Source: Galdieria partita (Eukaryota; Rhodophyta; Bangiophyceae; Galdieriales; Galdieriaceae). From it: a DNA stretch of 64,000 bases. Each line of letters begins with the position of its first letter. Positions within the stretch are counted from its first letter, which is position 1. The notes beneath the pieces were generated by a model. The model ran no database searches and was not told the DNA's origin. It saw only the letters and a list, made by a program, of their open reading frames with translations. The stretch spans positions 1-64,000 of the forward strand of contig BQMJ01000005.1 of the NCBI GenBank assembly GCA_025991245.1. The letters are read 5' to 3'. The position numbers were made by a program, and so were the translations under genes. Shown piece by piece: positions 24,701 to 37,111 of this stretch.

Positions 24701-25675
24701 GTTTTTTATATCCAAGTTTCGCTTCGTTTTGAGTTTCTCTATCACACTTTATGATCTTTATAGAGTTGAATGCATGTGGAGAATATGAAAAAGCTGTCAG
24801 TTGTTCACTTCTTATATAATACTCAATATCTTGTTGTGTATCATACAGGAGAATGACTTGTAAGACACAAGTTCATTTGTTTAAACATTTGTATCTCTTT
24901 CTCTGAAAGTATTTCACATATGGTACTCTCTATTTGAACTATGCAATATTCTCTTTTTTTGACTGAAATGGTTCTCGTGACGATATCTCTCAAGCCCTTA
25001 GGTCTCTGTTGTGCTGCCCTTTATGGAAAAGAACAGTTACTTTGATCAACCAAAATTGACAAAAACAGCATAAAACAAGTTTCTATTGTCTATAACTGTT
25101 GTAAAAAAGTGACAAAGAGATCAAGCTGCAGTAGAAACTATTCCAATTGGGACCGTTATTCAAGGTTTCCTCGAGTGGGCTTGGAATAACATCTCTTTAT
25201 CTAGATAGTACAAGATACTTGTACAAGATTATTTGTGAAAACTTAAAGCGCTATAAACGAGGTCTTTGAACACTGGTATCTTCCAAGAGAGAGACATACA
25301 CAGGAGTCAGTAAAGTACAATTGCAGAGAAAAGTACCGCTTTGCAAGGACCAAACACAGATGTCTCCAAATACTATGCTCGAAGGTGATATATTTACCTC
25401 TTTTGATCTCGCATATCTACTATGAACACAAGAGTCGTTCTCGATAGAGATATATCTCGTTCTCAAAGCCTAATAACTGTTGAATACAACAGCTGGAAAG
25501 GTCTTTGGACGAAAGAAGACACATCACAAGTTTCTACTCATATTTCAAAGACACTCTTCTTTGAATTCAACAACAGAAAGTACAACACCCGACGCACAAG
25601 TATGGAACTAAGTGTCCTTCGGAATATCCATTTTGACGCATATTGCCGATTTCGTTTTGGCGACAATGATATTCG
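24701..25675. other. Spacer between NTPase genes
   Basis: Contains the 3' flank of the upstream gene. An 85-codon ATG frame at 25422-25679 abuts the next NTPase locus in another frame; it has no recognisable domain and may be leader or chance. No other feature is supported. Confidence 0.45.
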
Positions 25676-27759
25676 GTGATACCTCGTGACACGTTCGAGC
25701 CTGTTGTTGTGGGTCGTGAAGAGGATGCGTACCTCGTTACAGAAGAACTTTACGAACTTCACAATAACCGAAAGCAACTTAAGGGTCAGTTAAGCAGTAC
25801 CTATTACCGTTTGACGATCCCATTCGCGCCTCATATGTTTGGATCCGGCAAGACTACTTTTTGTATCGACTATTTGGGGTTGATACGGAGGTTTAGTGAA
25901 ACTCCCCTTGCGTCTGTTGCTTCGAACTCTTCCAGGAATGAGTTTTTGGATAAGTTGAAAGATTCGGCTTTCTTGTACGTTGATTTGAGAAAACTTGGAC
26001 GAACTGATCCTGAGGAAAGAAGTCTAAAATGGGCTATTTTTTACTTGCTGTACAATTTGGCCTGTCGACGATCGGGGTTTGAAGAACCGGACCCTGAAGA
26101 GTGTTTCGAAATCTTTAAACTTAGAACTGATATGTTAATTGAGAAAATCCGTGAAGTGTTAAACATGCGTACTGATCAGTTTCTTCTTGTTGTTTTTGAT
26201 GAAGTTGGTGTCTTGGGTGCAAGAGAAAGATTTTTTGATCTAGAAGTGAGTGACGAGGGTAAAGTTTTTCCATACAACGACTTCTTTGATATTGTTCGTG
26301 AGTTGTGTAACGAAAACAATCTGTTCGTTATTGTTGTTGGGAAAAGCGAGGGTTTAAGAATTAAGAATTCTGTAGCTTTTGGACCAAGGGTGTTACTACA
26401 CTTTATTTCGTTATCACCTTTAAGCTCGACCAATCTCATTGAATTCCTTGAAAAGAGCCATCTCAAAGGACAGGTTCAATCTCGAGTTTGTGATATTCTA
26501 TGTAGTTCTTCTTTTTCAGGAAATGAATTGGCAGAGGCACTATTGGAGTATACCGATGGAGTTCCTGGTTTGCTTACTCGTGCAGTGAATATGCTTTTAA
26601 ATTATGTACAAACAAGAGGACAGCCTTTTATGTTGAAAGATGAATGTTTATCGTGTATGAATGAGGATAGTTTCCAAAGAATCTGTGCTGAACCGTTTAT
26701 ACAACACATATCAACTTCAGACGAGGATAGAAAAGTGAATTTGGCATATTATTGATGATGGTTCTGTTTCATATACCTTTCAAAGTATATGATGCACTAA
26801 ACTCGGAATGTTATTTGTTTGACGCTATTAATGAAATGGGACTCTATCGATATCCTATTGATCAGGATACTTTTCAAGTACTGATTCCAAAGGTTTTCGT
26901 TGGAAACTTTGAGTATCTATCATCTCTCTCGTTATTGGAAAAGATACTTGTAGGATCACTCAAATTAGAGCCATTTGATTGTTTCTTTTCTTCAAAGTGT
27001 CGAGTATTTGAAGGAATTGTTGCCATCCGACTTATTTTGATACTTTCGTCCAAAGTACGAAATGAGTTTAGGGAGTTGTTATGTCAGTTATCTGCCATAT
27101 TTAAAGAAATGAAACTTCCTATCAGGGAACCTTCACCTCTTGATTACATGAGATCTGTTGGTGTTTCTGAATCAAGGAGTGAATCAAACAAGAAACGGAA
27201 AACTTATGAAAGTAATGAATGGAACAAGATTATTCAAGAAACACTTTATTTGGACAAAGTCTATATTCCAGTAGACACCAATTCGCATAGTCCTGATATT
27301 ATGTTCAAGTTGCAATCTCCCGTTGATTCTAAAGTTCTTATTGTGGGAGTTGCTTGCAAAGGTCGTTGGAGTTCTGAACGAATTGGCTGGTCAGATATTA
27401 TTAAAGAAGCAGAAAAATTTCTTGTTCCTGTTTCTAATCAAGTTTTATCCAACGCACCTGATAAGAATCATTGTATGCTTATTGTAGTTAGTACAAAATT
27501 GGCATTCAATGTTTCACGTGAGTTGGGTGATCAAAGTCGTTGTTACAGTAGTGGAATGTCTATTGAAAGTGAATCTTTTACAATTCCTTCCAATTGTGAA
27601 CTTGTTATTCTTTGTGAAAGAGATATAGAAATGCTCATTGACAAAGAAATATTGAATGGACTTGAAAAGGCATTCTCTTCCACTGATCGTCCCCTTTTTA
27701 GGGTTTTTGGACCCGACTTACTTCGAAGAGTTCGTCACAGTTTCTTAAGTTGGCAATAG
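25676..27759 (+). pseudogene. Crinkler/RHS-type NTPase with nuclease-like region, interrupted
   Basis: Relative of the gene at 22067-24700. The first half carries a Walker A motif (MFGSGKTT) and a Walker B strand (FLLVVFDEVG). The second half carries the FE, SPDIMF and VACKG positions of the nuclease-like domain and a run similar to the region that follows it in the neighbour. No SAM-like tail is evident, so it is shorter. The locus does not read as one clean gene: I count about two breaks relative to the intact relative. It could be a young pseudogene, an assembly artefact, or two separate proteins that still cover the NTPase and nuclease parts. Long stretches remain open, so decay is recent compared with the copy at 32585-34600. 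Confidence 0.65.
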
Positions 27760-29544
27760 AGTTTGAATTCGTACATTCAATTGTTCATTCGGTAATCTCT
27801 CTGCAACCTTTGAATTAAATATGTTTGAAATGTACTAGTAGTATTCTAAAGTTTACGATGATTGTCATAGAACAGCGTCAAAAGTCATCTAATCACCTAA
27901 ATCACTCGTCATTCTTTTTCACAGATTGTTTCACTCGAAAAGTGTATGTATAAGAAAAATATTAACTGTTTACTTTTTTATCACGAGAACATAGCTTAGA
28001 ATATTGTTATCTTTATGCTACTTGCAAATACAATGTCAGAGACCATATTGAGTTTGATCATTCATATCTTTGCAATTGACAACGCTGTTTGAATGATGTC
28101 CAACTGGTGTAACCATCAAAGGGGACTAGTTGGACATTCTGGAGCTGTCAACTTATAGTTTCGTTTTATTTGACTCAAAAATCCAAGAAGAAAATGTGGA
28201 AGGTAAGATATAGTTTATTCGAAGAAGGAATGGAAAATATTCTACAAGCTATGCATGTATTTGGATTGAATGAATGCTCCAAGAGAATATCGATCGTATT
28301 TTTCAAGAAGAAGGATACGCACGCCCTTTTATAGAAGATTGTGCAAAGTTACGGAATCATAGAATACCGATTGATCATGAATCCGAACAAAATGATATAT
28401 GCAACTTGATTGTCATTTTAAAAAGACCCACTTAAAGTTTTAGCACTAAATCAATCAGTCATTATAAGCTACTCAAGACTAACTCGTAATCATAACAACG
28501 TTTGACATTTTACCTTTAAAGTCTTCAAATTGTTATACAAACAGTTTCTTGGAAATATGTTAGAACCTTTGCTTTTACAGAATGGCATTTCGTACAACTC
28601 GACCTTGGTTGTTTGATAGTTTGTTGACCTACTTTTATTTCAAAACTCTTGTGTGTATTGTCTTGAGATGATATCGCTATGACGAAATCTGTGACAAGGT
28701 ACATCTGACTGTTGCCCGAGAAGAAACTGTTTCTCCTCAATGACTAGCATATTGTTATTTAGTTCAAATCAATTGACTCTATGGATGTCTTGAAGAGCAG
28801 CACTTTTATTTATTGTCACTTTAGACAGCAAATCTAATTGAGCCTGTCGGAAAAAGACTTTAAATGGAAATCCTTTTTGTTAAATAGTCAAAACTTGTCA
28901 TAAATATTGCTAGTCATTATTTTCAGCAAAGCAATCATCTGAAAATAAACCATACAAGTACTATGTAAAGGACTCTTATTGAGAAAATAAATTGTACGAG
29001 AGTATCAGGTGAACCAAGTCTGGATAAGTTAAAAGCATATTTTTCATAAGAATTATTCAAAGATTGTGTTGGAAATGTTTGCCAATCATATGCAAAGGAG
29101 CCGTTTCTGTCTTTGCAAGCGATACATTTTCGCAATTTCAGTAAACAACGATCAAATGTCTAGGCTACTCCTAGAATCCTCACTCATATGGTTATTGTCA
29201 AGACATAAAAATTGAATAAATAACAACGTGCTTTTTCAAACTTTACAACATTTTAAACAAGACAACGAAAAAAAGTCAGTACAATATTTCACTCTGAAAG
29301 AGCAATTTAAACAAAATCAATAGTGGGAACTGCAATTACTCAAATTGTAGTTTTCACTTGTTCATTGAAAGACAATTTTTCCACTCAAACATATTTAGTT
29401 TAATCTTTGTGAAATTTGTAGGATTTTGTTTGTTTGCACAACAACAATTCAGTTGGCTAAGACTACACAAATCCATCGCCATTATTGATTGGCTCTAAAG
29501 CAGTCGTCCATCCATCGGGTTTCGAGATTGAGAGACAAAGTTGG
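27760..29544. other. Spacer between NTPase genes, no gene seen
   Basis: About 1.8 kb of AT-rich sequence. Short frames at 28525-28740 (-) and 28935-29135 (-) have no domain, no signal and no splice partner. Nothing else is supported. Confidence 0.5.
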
Positions 29545-31974
29545 ATGGTTGCAATGCTTGTTGGTTGCTTTGCTTTTTCGTTTCATTCTACGTGTCTTTC
29601 CTCAGCCAATGTTCGGTATTCATTCCAAACTAAGGTTTGTTTTGGAACCAAAGAGTGTCGTTTATGGAGTAGAAGCTTTACAAAACCGTTGTCTTGTTTT
29701 GACAAGAATCGTTCTGGTTTTGGTTATAGAAGAGTTATTCTTGCGTCAGTCATAAATAGTCTTGATGGCGGCAAAGAAAGATATGTTGACTTTAGAGAGA
29801 TATTTGTACCAAACGAATTTAAAATTGACGAAAAGTTTAGCAACGTATGGTTGACGAACTTGCCTAATCTTCATCGAGAGTGTGTGTTTAAAACCGTTGC
29901 TGCAGTTCTTGGAGAAAAAATACAAGTAGGAGGTAAAGTTTTCGAAGTTGGAGAAGAAACTTTCAGAGATACAGCACACTTGGTTGCTCCCAAGCGGTTT
30001 CCTGAAGATTTTCCAGTGGAAGGAGCTGATGGGAAAATCTCAAGAATCTTCCTGAGACGAGAGTTTATCAAGAGGTGGAATAAACACATTGAAAGTCTTG
30101 ATGCAGAAGGTTGTAGTCTTCCTCGCCGACAGATCATAGTTTCTGCAGCAAGTGGACTGGGAAAGAGCGTAGAGCTCTATATGGCTGCTGTTTTTTCAAG
30201 ACACTGCAGGATTCCGGTGCAGTATATTGCAAACACATGGGAGTGGCTGACGAAAATCAACGACATCTCTGACGTGTTTTCCGGTTACTTGAAAATGTTG
30301 CTTTTTATGAATGCAGACATTCTAGAAGAAATGCCGTGCTTCATGACAACTGACTATGATTCTTTGAATGGTGCTCCCCTTAAAGATGTCATTTATTTTG
30401 CCATGAAAGAGGAAGATACATCTCTGGCTTCAGAAATTCGTCGCTTTATGATACGGCTTGCACCACGCAATATGTTGATAGTGGATGAGCATAATGAGTT
30501 TTGGTGCAACTTTGGTCGTAATATAAATCGATGGCCAGATTTCTTTCGATTTTATGCCATTATGGAAGTTATGGCTACAGTATGTAACAGCTCTCTCTTT
30601 TTTTCATAATGAACTTTTTATTTACTTGAATAGCCTTATTGCGGAGTTCTTCTTGCAGGTTCACAGCATCGTCAATTTGAAGATAATTTGCCTAGTGGTT
30701 ATGGAGACATCAAACAATATTTGGAGCCGCTAAGTTTCAAAGAATTTGATTTGTGGCAAGATTTACCTGATTATCCCTCCATTCTTCGTCAACATTCAGA
30801 TGAAGTGGTCGAACTTACTGGATTGGTGCCTAGAATGATAGCCAAAATGATAGCTTTTGCCAACGATCTTCCTGATCCTAGTTGGTTTGAGGATATGAAG
30901 ACTCAATTCACCGCAGATGTGTGTTCTGAAATGATAGAAAAGCATTGGGGTTATATCAAACGACTTGGCTCTGAAAGAGAAAAGAGCGCATTTGATTCTA
31001 TGCTTTATAAGCTATTCATGGATAGAACTAAGCCCAATATTACTATTGCAGATGAGGCATATATTAGTCGAGGTTTATTAGTTGTAGTTGATGCAGTTTA
31101 CTTACGTTTTTATAATAGCGATGCGCGTGGTATGTTGTTATCCTCCTTCCTTAACAGATATGCTTCAAAGAGTTACTTGTCTGAACTTGTTGAACGTTAT
31201 CGAAGTGGGCAGAGCACAAAGGGTCAAACATTGAAAGAATTATTCTTTTTGTGGTTCATCAGTAGAGCAGAAGAAGTGACGATCCGTTCCGATAGCAAAC
31301 CTCGTAGGAAGTTGAGTTTATCTTGTCATAGTTGGTTTCGGTTGGTTGGAGATGAATTTGATCCTCCTATTAAGAAGTTTAACCATTCCTGTTGGATATT
31401 ACTGGCAGAACGATGTCCTCGATTTGACTATATTTTTGTGGGTATTGTGGATTCTCAATGGCACATATACTTTTTTCAAATATCTGTATCTTCATTCCAC
31501 AGTCACAACCGTGACTATGCAGCTATTGAAAAATCCTTATTGCCTTTGTCTGGCAAGGAAGAAGATGAATGTAAGAGCTCAGAATCCGCTAGTTTATCAA
31601 CTAGTAAGAAAAAGAGCGAGGAAAACTCAACGAAGCTTTCCAACGGTCTCCAACGACGTAGGAAGAAGAAGAGTCGAGATAACTTGAAACAGAGAGAAGT
31701 GAAAGGCGACTGTCAGTTGTTAAACATACTTTGCTTGATTTTGAATCGAGAATTTACTATCATGTTAGAAGAAGATGATTCTGGAAGAGTTGTAGATTTT
31801 CGTTTATTGGATTCCAAAGGTGTTGATTGGCGACACTGCATAAGTATTGTTTATGTTACCCCATTATCTTTCAAGGAGGCCAAGGGAAGTTTATCTGTGC
31901 CAAACTATGTCGAGTTTCTTTGTAGAGAAGGCTTTCCTGAAAATTTTCGAGTTTTGTTGGAAGAAGAAAAGTGA
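29545..31974 (+). CDS. Crinkler/RHS-type NTPase with nuclease-like domain
   Basis: Two exons. Exon 1 from the ATG at 29545 to 30579; the GT-AG intron that keeps frame is 30580-30666, then exon 2 to the stop at 31974, about 780 aa. Starting upstream at TTG 29485 is less likely. The N-terminus has a hydrophobic stretch (VAMLVGCFAF) followed by a Ser/Arg-rich segment and could be a signal or transit peptide. Residues 200-208 (SAASGLGKS) are Walker A and 310-318 (MLIVDEHNE) Walker B, close to the form seen in RHS/Crinkler proteins. LPSGYGDIKQYLEPLSFKEF follows the sensor region. A nuclease-like core is suggested by FDYIFVGIVD (Asp about 599) and FFQISVS (Gln about 616). A basic stretch with RRRKKKSR near residue 680 could be a nuclear signal. 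It is only distantly related to the gene at 22067. Function is unknown. Confidence 0.78.
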
Positions 31975-32584
31975 TGTTTTACGATCGTTGTATGGAAGCA
32001 GGGTTGTTTTGAGCTTTATGTTTTACAAGGTCTAGAATAAATGATGCGTTTTAAATATTTTATAATCTTGACTGACAAACCAATGATGAATAATTGTGGA
32101 AGTAGAATTGGTTTTTGTAACTTTAAGTCTGAGACGGATGGCTAGTGTGCAATAATAGACATATATGTATTTTGAACAAAGTCATTTTTAGCACTTTGGA
32201 TGAAAATCAACTCAGGTTTCAAGTAAGCTTCTTTGGAGAGTGTCTTTACTGGGTATCGTCAGTTGTATAGAATCAAATTGTTTCAAACTTGGAGACATGT
32301 TTTTCATCCAAACAATCGTTCACAAAGTATTCAGGAAGCTTTCAAGTCTGTCAGATAAACGAATCTTTGTTGATGAAACTGTTTGAGGAGAAGTCATACT
32401 CTAAATGTGGCCTAAAATGTGGGCTTTTATTATTTCTTGACCAAATGAGTTGGAGTCTTCATAGCTCTTAATAACATAGAGACACGGAAGGACTTTGTTC
32501 AGTCATTGAAGCTCTCTTCTCAACATAGTTTGTCTATAACCTCTAAAATGGTTTGTTCTTTATTAGAGCGTTCACGATATTCGA
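31975..32584. other. Spacer, no gene seen
   Basis: AT-rich intergenic sequence between the intact NTPase gene and the decayed copy. A 60-codon frame at 32289-32471 has no recognisable content. Confidence 0.45.
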
Positions 32585-34600
32585 ATGGCTCCCAATATTA
32601 CACAAGCGATAACGAGTCAATTTAGCACAAATACGACAATCAGTAATTCTCAGATAAACAGAGAATCAACTTTGTTGAGTGTTCTAGAGAATTTTGTAGA
32701 GTCAAACTCTACGGAAGAGGAATGGTTACTATACGTGAGACGTCCTGTTGTCCTTTTTGCACTCCAAATGGAAGGGAGTGGAAAAAGCGTGTTTGGTGGT
32801 TGCTTCCAAAGAAGCTTCTTTCAGCCTACAACGAGCAGTTGTTGAAAAAGTTGCGTGGTTGGGGCCTACCTTGGATTTCCAAGGAGAAGAACACTGCAGA
32901 ACTGGCGTTCTCCACTCTGCTGAATGAAACACTGTATGTCAAGCTGAATTATCTGTCGTTACCTGGTGGAGCTCAATTCGAAACTAGTTTTTGCAATGGA
33001 TAAGTAAGGAGGCACTTGAGAATTTTCCCAAATTGTTCAGTGTTACTTTCTCAAGTTCTTTCTTGTATTGAAAGTCCCAAGGATTGGCTAGAGACACTCT
33101 TGAAAGTCACCAATAGGCGGTTCTTGTATCTCTTTCTGGACGAAATCGATGCATTGAGCCACCGAGTCTTTTCTATTTTTGACATTTAGGAGAAATGGAG
33201 TGCAGTATCTGGAGAGCGCAACGTATATCTCTTTCTCTTCCGATTTGTATTGAGTTTTTTAAGCTTCGTTACATAGTCTGTGTTGTTGCAGCAAGAGTAG
33301 ATGTAATGATTTGTGAGGAATATGCTATGCCTCTGGGATTAGTCTTACAGATCCTTCCTTTGGATACCTTTTGAGAAAGTGATGCCAAGTTCTTCACAGA
33401 AAATACGACGTCTCTTGAAGAACCTATTTTGAAGGTCTTTTTTCCGAACAATCCAGAAATACGAGATTGGTTCGTCACACTAGTACATGATTATATAGGG
33501 GTCATCCTTACCTTGTTGTTGATGTTTTCACGAAATTGACAGCGAATTATAGAGCTCACATAACTTGTACTTCAGAGGATGAAATGAAGAATGGACTGGA
33601 ATGTATGTCTCAGGACTGTATCAGTAGCAGAGTTCCATAGATTAGATTCATCCGTTTTGGTATGACACCAAAGATTATGACTACTTTTTCTGTCATGCTT
33701 CGTACGAGTTTTTGGAATACCGTATTTCTATTGGAGGGTCCTTTTTTTGAGTAGTTTAGAAATCGAAACCCATTCAAAGTATGTTATGGATATTGCGACA
33801 CAGCTTGGTTTATCTTGCAGGATTTGCTCTTCTGTGAATGAACAAAACTGAGAGAAAGAAAGACTGGTTGAGGAGTTAAATGGACCACTTATCTCATTGT
33901 TTTATTAAAAAACTCTAATGAACTACTTGAGAAGCGCCTATTGAAGATTTCTTCCGAGGAATTTTCGAATTTATTTCATTGCCAAGGTTTGGTCGTCAGT
34001 TGTAATCTCAAATCTGCAGTTGTATCTGCACTTTTTCTTTAAGTTCGATGGTATTACAGTCCCAGATTGGGAGAGTTGAGTTTATTTCGTCATAGTCTTG
34101 TAGAAAATATTGAAAGAGGACGAAATAAAAGTGTCAATTACATTCCTGCATGAAGTTACACACAAAGAATAGTTCTCACAGAGACTATGATTCTTGTCAA
34201 TGGCTGGAAATCAGTTTTTGAAATTACTTGTCAAAGAATGGAATATTTATCCCAGTACGACAAAATTCTAATGAGCCTGGAATTCTAGTAGAGAATATTC
34301 ATGGGGAAACTGAAGAAAATGACATCGAAATGGAACTTGGATTCTATTAGATAAATATTGTACTGAGTTGTTTTCAAGCAGCAGATTCTGATGCAGTAAG
34401 TCGTTCTATGAGTAGAGTGACGATTTTCAAGTTTTTGGAATCTGTCTCTTCCTTCCCAGCTGGAATGGAGAATAATAATATGATTGCAATTCAGTTGATT
34501 ATATGCAATAATTATATTTCAGAAATGGCTGGACAATTTACGAATAATCATGGTTGCAACAGGAAGATTGGTTAGGCTCTAATGTCAACGAGTTTTTGGT
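32585..34600 (+). pseudogene. Decayed Crinkler/RHS-type NTPase gene copy
   Basis: A fossil copy most closely related to the intact gene at 22067-24700 and in the same orientation. Similarity runs through the N-terminal region, Walker A (MEGSGKSV), the following LLNETLYV stretch, the middle region and the start of the nuclease-like part. A weaker match may reach about 35100. The reading frame is broken many times (roughly ten or more), so it cannot make the full protein. The degree of decay makes it the oldest copy of the cluster. Confidence 0.85.
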
Positions 34601-36179
34601 TGTATATCAATTTAAGGCACTGTTTATTTGTCAGTATTTTCATCTCTAGAAAAATTGAAGCATACTCTATTCACATGGGTTTTAAACAAAAATTCCATCC
34701 CCTGAAGGCTATAGTTCACTGTTTGGCTTTGATACAACAGGTTTATTTTCAACTAGTCTAACGTTGGAGCACTCATCATTACCACAACGACTCAATGAAA
34801 ATCAGAGTCGTTTCCATTGCCTCTGCAAAACATTCGCATTTATTGAAAGAACCTCTTTCCTTGGTTTCGATCTTTTTTAGAGGAGCTTATGTCTTCGTTC
34901 ATTGAAGGAAAATTTGGTGCTCTCAAGCGGTCACATTCGTAACAAAACTGTTTCCTGTTTAGAGTTGGTAGAAATATCGAATGGTTAACCAGTATAAGTC
35001 ACTTGTTGGAAACTTAGATTCCAAATGGTATTTCATGCAGAAAATATTAGAAACAGCCAGCGTCTTTAGTTGTTCATCTACTGCGTTTAAGGAGCCACAC
35101 ATGCAGTTCAGTTGGAGTCGTACGGTTTTTGGATGAAAGGTCTCAAAACAGTAAAGCGAAAGAGTTTATACAAACCTCAAGTGCCTTCGTAGAACAAGTC
35201 TAAATGCACAAGGTAATGTGCTTTTTCCTTCGTGCTCGAGATAATCATAAAAATTCCAAGATACTTGAAAGTATCAAGGGTTGTTACAAAGCAAGGCTTG
35301 GAAAAGTACAAATTCCAACGCACTTCTTGATATGTGTCTGAGCCACAAGGATATTTGCCTCTACTTTCCATATCTCGACAGCAAGTTTTCAAGAGTAGAA
35401 GAAATGCACTTTGCTGGAGCCATATTGAGTACTTCCTTTCCTTGCCTGCTTTAACAGTCAACCTACTTAAGCTGCATGTCAAAGAACTAAAGTAGAGGGT
35501 TCTCGACCTTCAACATCAAGAAGTCCAAGTAACAGGGAAAATAACTTGAGAGAAAAACGTAAGAGAAATTTAACCTTTAAGAACTTGACCAAAGTCATCA
35601 TTCTTAAGATAAAAGTGTGGTTTATGAGGTCTGTTCAAAGAATTGCACTGTTTGAGTAGAAAGACAGTTCAATAAAGTGCTCCGGTATTGTTATATTTCT
35701 ATTTTATCATGTTCATTAACTCTATATAATGCGAACATACCAAACTACAAAAGTATAGTATGAGAAGTCGTTGCCAACGGCAACGGGTACCAATTACGAC
35801 ATTCGTTGATTTGGGACATTCTTGAGAGGAGCTGTACACTTTAGACAAAATATAATAATGAAATAAATCAAACTTTTCAGAAAGCATGCTTCATGCATTG
35901 TGTGGACCCTACCATGGTACTTAATGAAATATAGAAACAGTTCGAACTTGAAATTAACATACTTACACTCTGTTTACTGGTTCTATTTCTTTATGAAGTG
36001 TTGTTAGTTTGTAGAACCAACAAGACTTGAACTCTTGGTTGCAAGTAGTAATAATATGGCAAATAAAACAATAAGCATTTGCTACTTAAATTGAATAAGT
36101 TTATTCATACTGCAACAAAACTCAATAAACATTACAGAAACCAGCACAAACTCGAACAAGAACTGGCTATTTTATGTGG
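34601..36179. other. Spacer downstream of the decayed copy
   Basis: The left part may include the eroded 3' end of the NTPase copy (a match is suspected around 35050-35100). Short frames on the minus strand at 35177-35482 and 35699-35887 show no domain or splice structure. No other gene is supported. Confidence 0.4.
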
Positions 36180-37111
36180 TTAACTATCTCTGGTAGCTTC
36201 CCCATACCTTGCAGGTCCTAAGCTTTCAAAGTTTTCATAAAAAGTGTAGACTGGGACATATATGGGAACAACAACTGGGTATACAAAAGGAACCACGCAA
36301 GGAAAACCTTGTAGAGTTGAAGAAGAACATTGCGATACAAATGACTCAAGCATTTCTTCTTGTTGGCATTTTGCGTTGTTGTTGTTGTGGTCCCAGCTGG
36401 ACACCGTCATTTGTATTTTCTCTTCGTCGGTTTTCTTGAGAGAGTTTGAAGTATCCATATTTGTTTCCAGTGTATTCTGTCTGTAAGGAACTTGTTTCTG
36501 TTGGTTGAAGTAAATGACTCTTGAGTCAAGAGACAACTAGCTGCATACCTTTGGCCTCCACTGAGGTTGTGTTTTCAACTCCTCTACAAAGAAGAAAACT
36601 CTTCTTGGTCCTTTTGTATGCTCAATCAACAGATCATTTAAGGTTTCGTCAGTATGAATAAGGCGCAAGGGCTTTTTGCTTCTAGGATCCCATAACTCAT
36701 AGGTGTTGAAACTGTACCAAAACTGGCACCATCTATTTAGCTTGACTCTCCAGGATGGCTCACCTAGACGCGTACTTTTTAAAGCCCTATCAAATATATT
36801 AGTTTTCCTTGCCACACTGAAATCTGAGAAAGTGATTTGTCACGACAGATTTATATAGATATCATATGCTTTGCATAATTGTCAACTCTCGATTAGATTT
36901 GTACTTACCAACGAAACTCGTTTATGCGAGTTTTTTGTGGCAACCACAACTTCCGGATGGTAACAAACTCCAGCTCCTCATCTCTTAGTATTCCGACTGT
37001 AAGGTATTCATAAGCAAAGTTATCAACTCCCAGAGGAACAGTCTCATAAGGTGGTGGAGAGATATTTGTTATTTTGACTTGAAAGTTTTTAGAAAAATGT
37101 ACATACTTCAT
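36180..37111 (-). CDS. Unrecognised three-exon protein
   Basis: Three exons on the minus strand joined by two well-formed introns: 37111-36909, 36816-36549 and 36497-36180, with GTAAGT...CAG (92 bp) and GTATGC...CAG (51 bp) boundaries that hold frame throughout. This gives 262 aa from the ATG at 37111. The frame is open further upstream without another ATG, so an additional 5' exon is possible. The N-terminal 160 residues are rich in aromatic and basic residues (WCQFWYSFNTYELWDP). The last 100 residues are polar, Asn/Gln-rich and end with a Pro/Val/Tyr-rich stretch (VVPFVYPVVVPIYVPVYTFY). No family is recognised. Splicing quality argues it is a real gene. Confidence 0.6.

Noticed and set aside
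22067-36000. Retrotransposon around the NTPase cluster, as the RHS name might suggest
   Set aside because: I found no reverse transcriptase, integrase, LTR, poly-A tail or target-site duplication in or beside the cluster.
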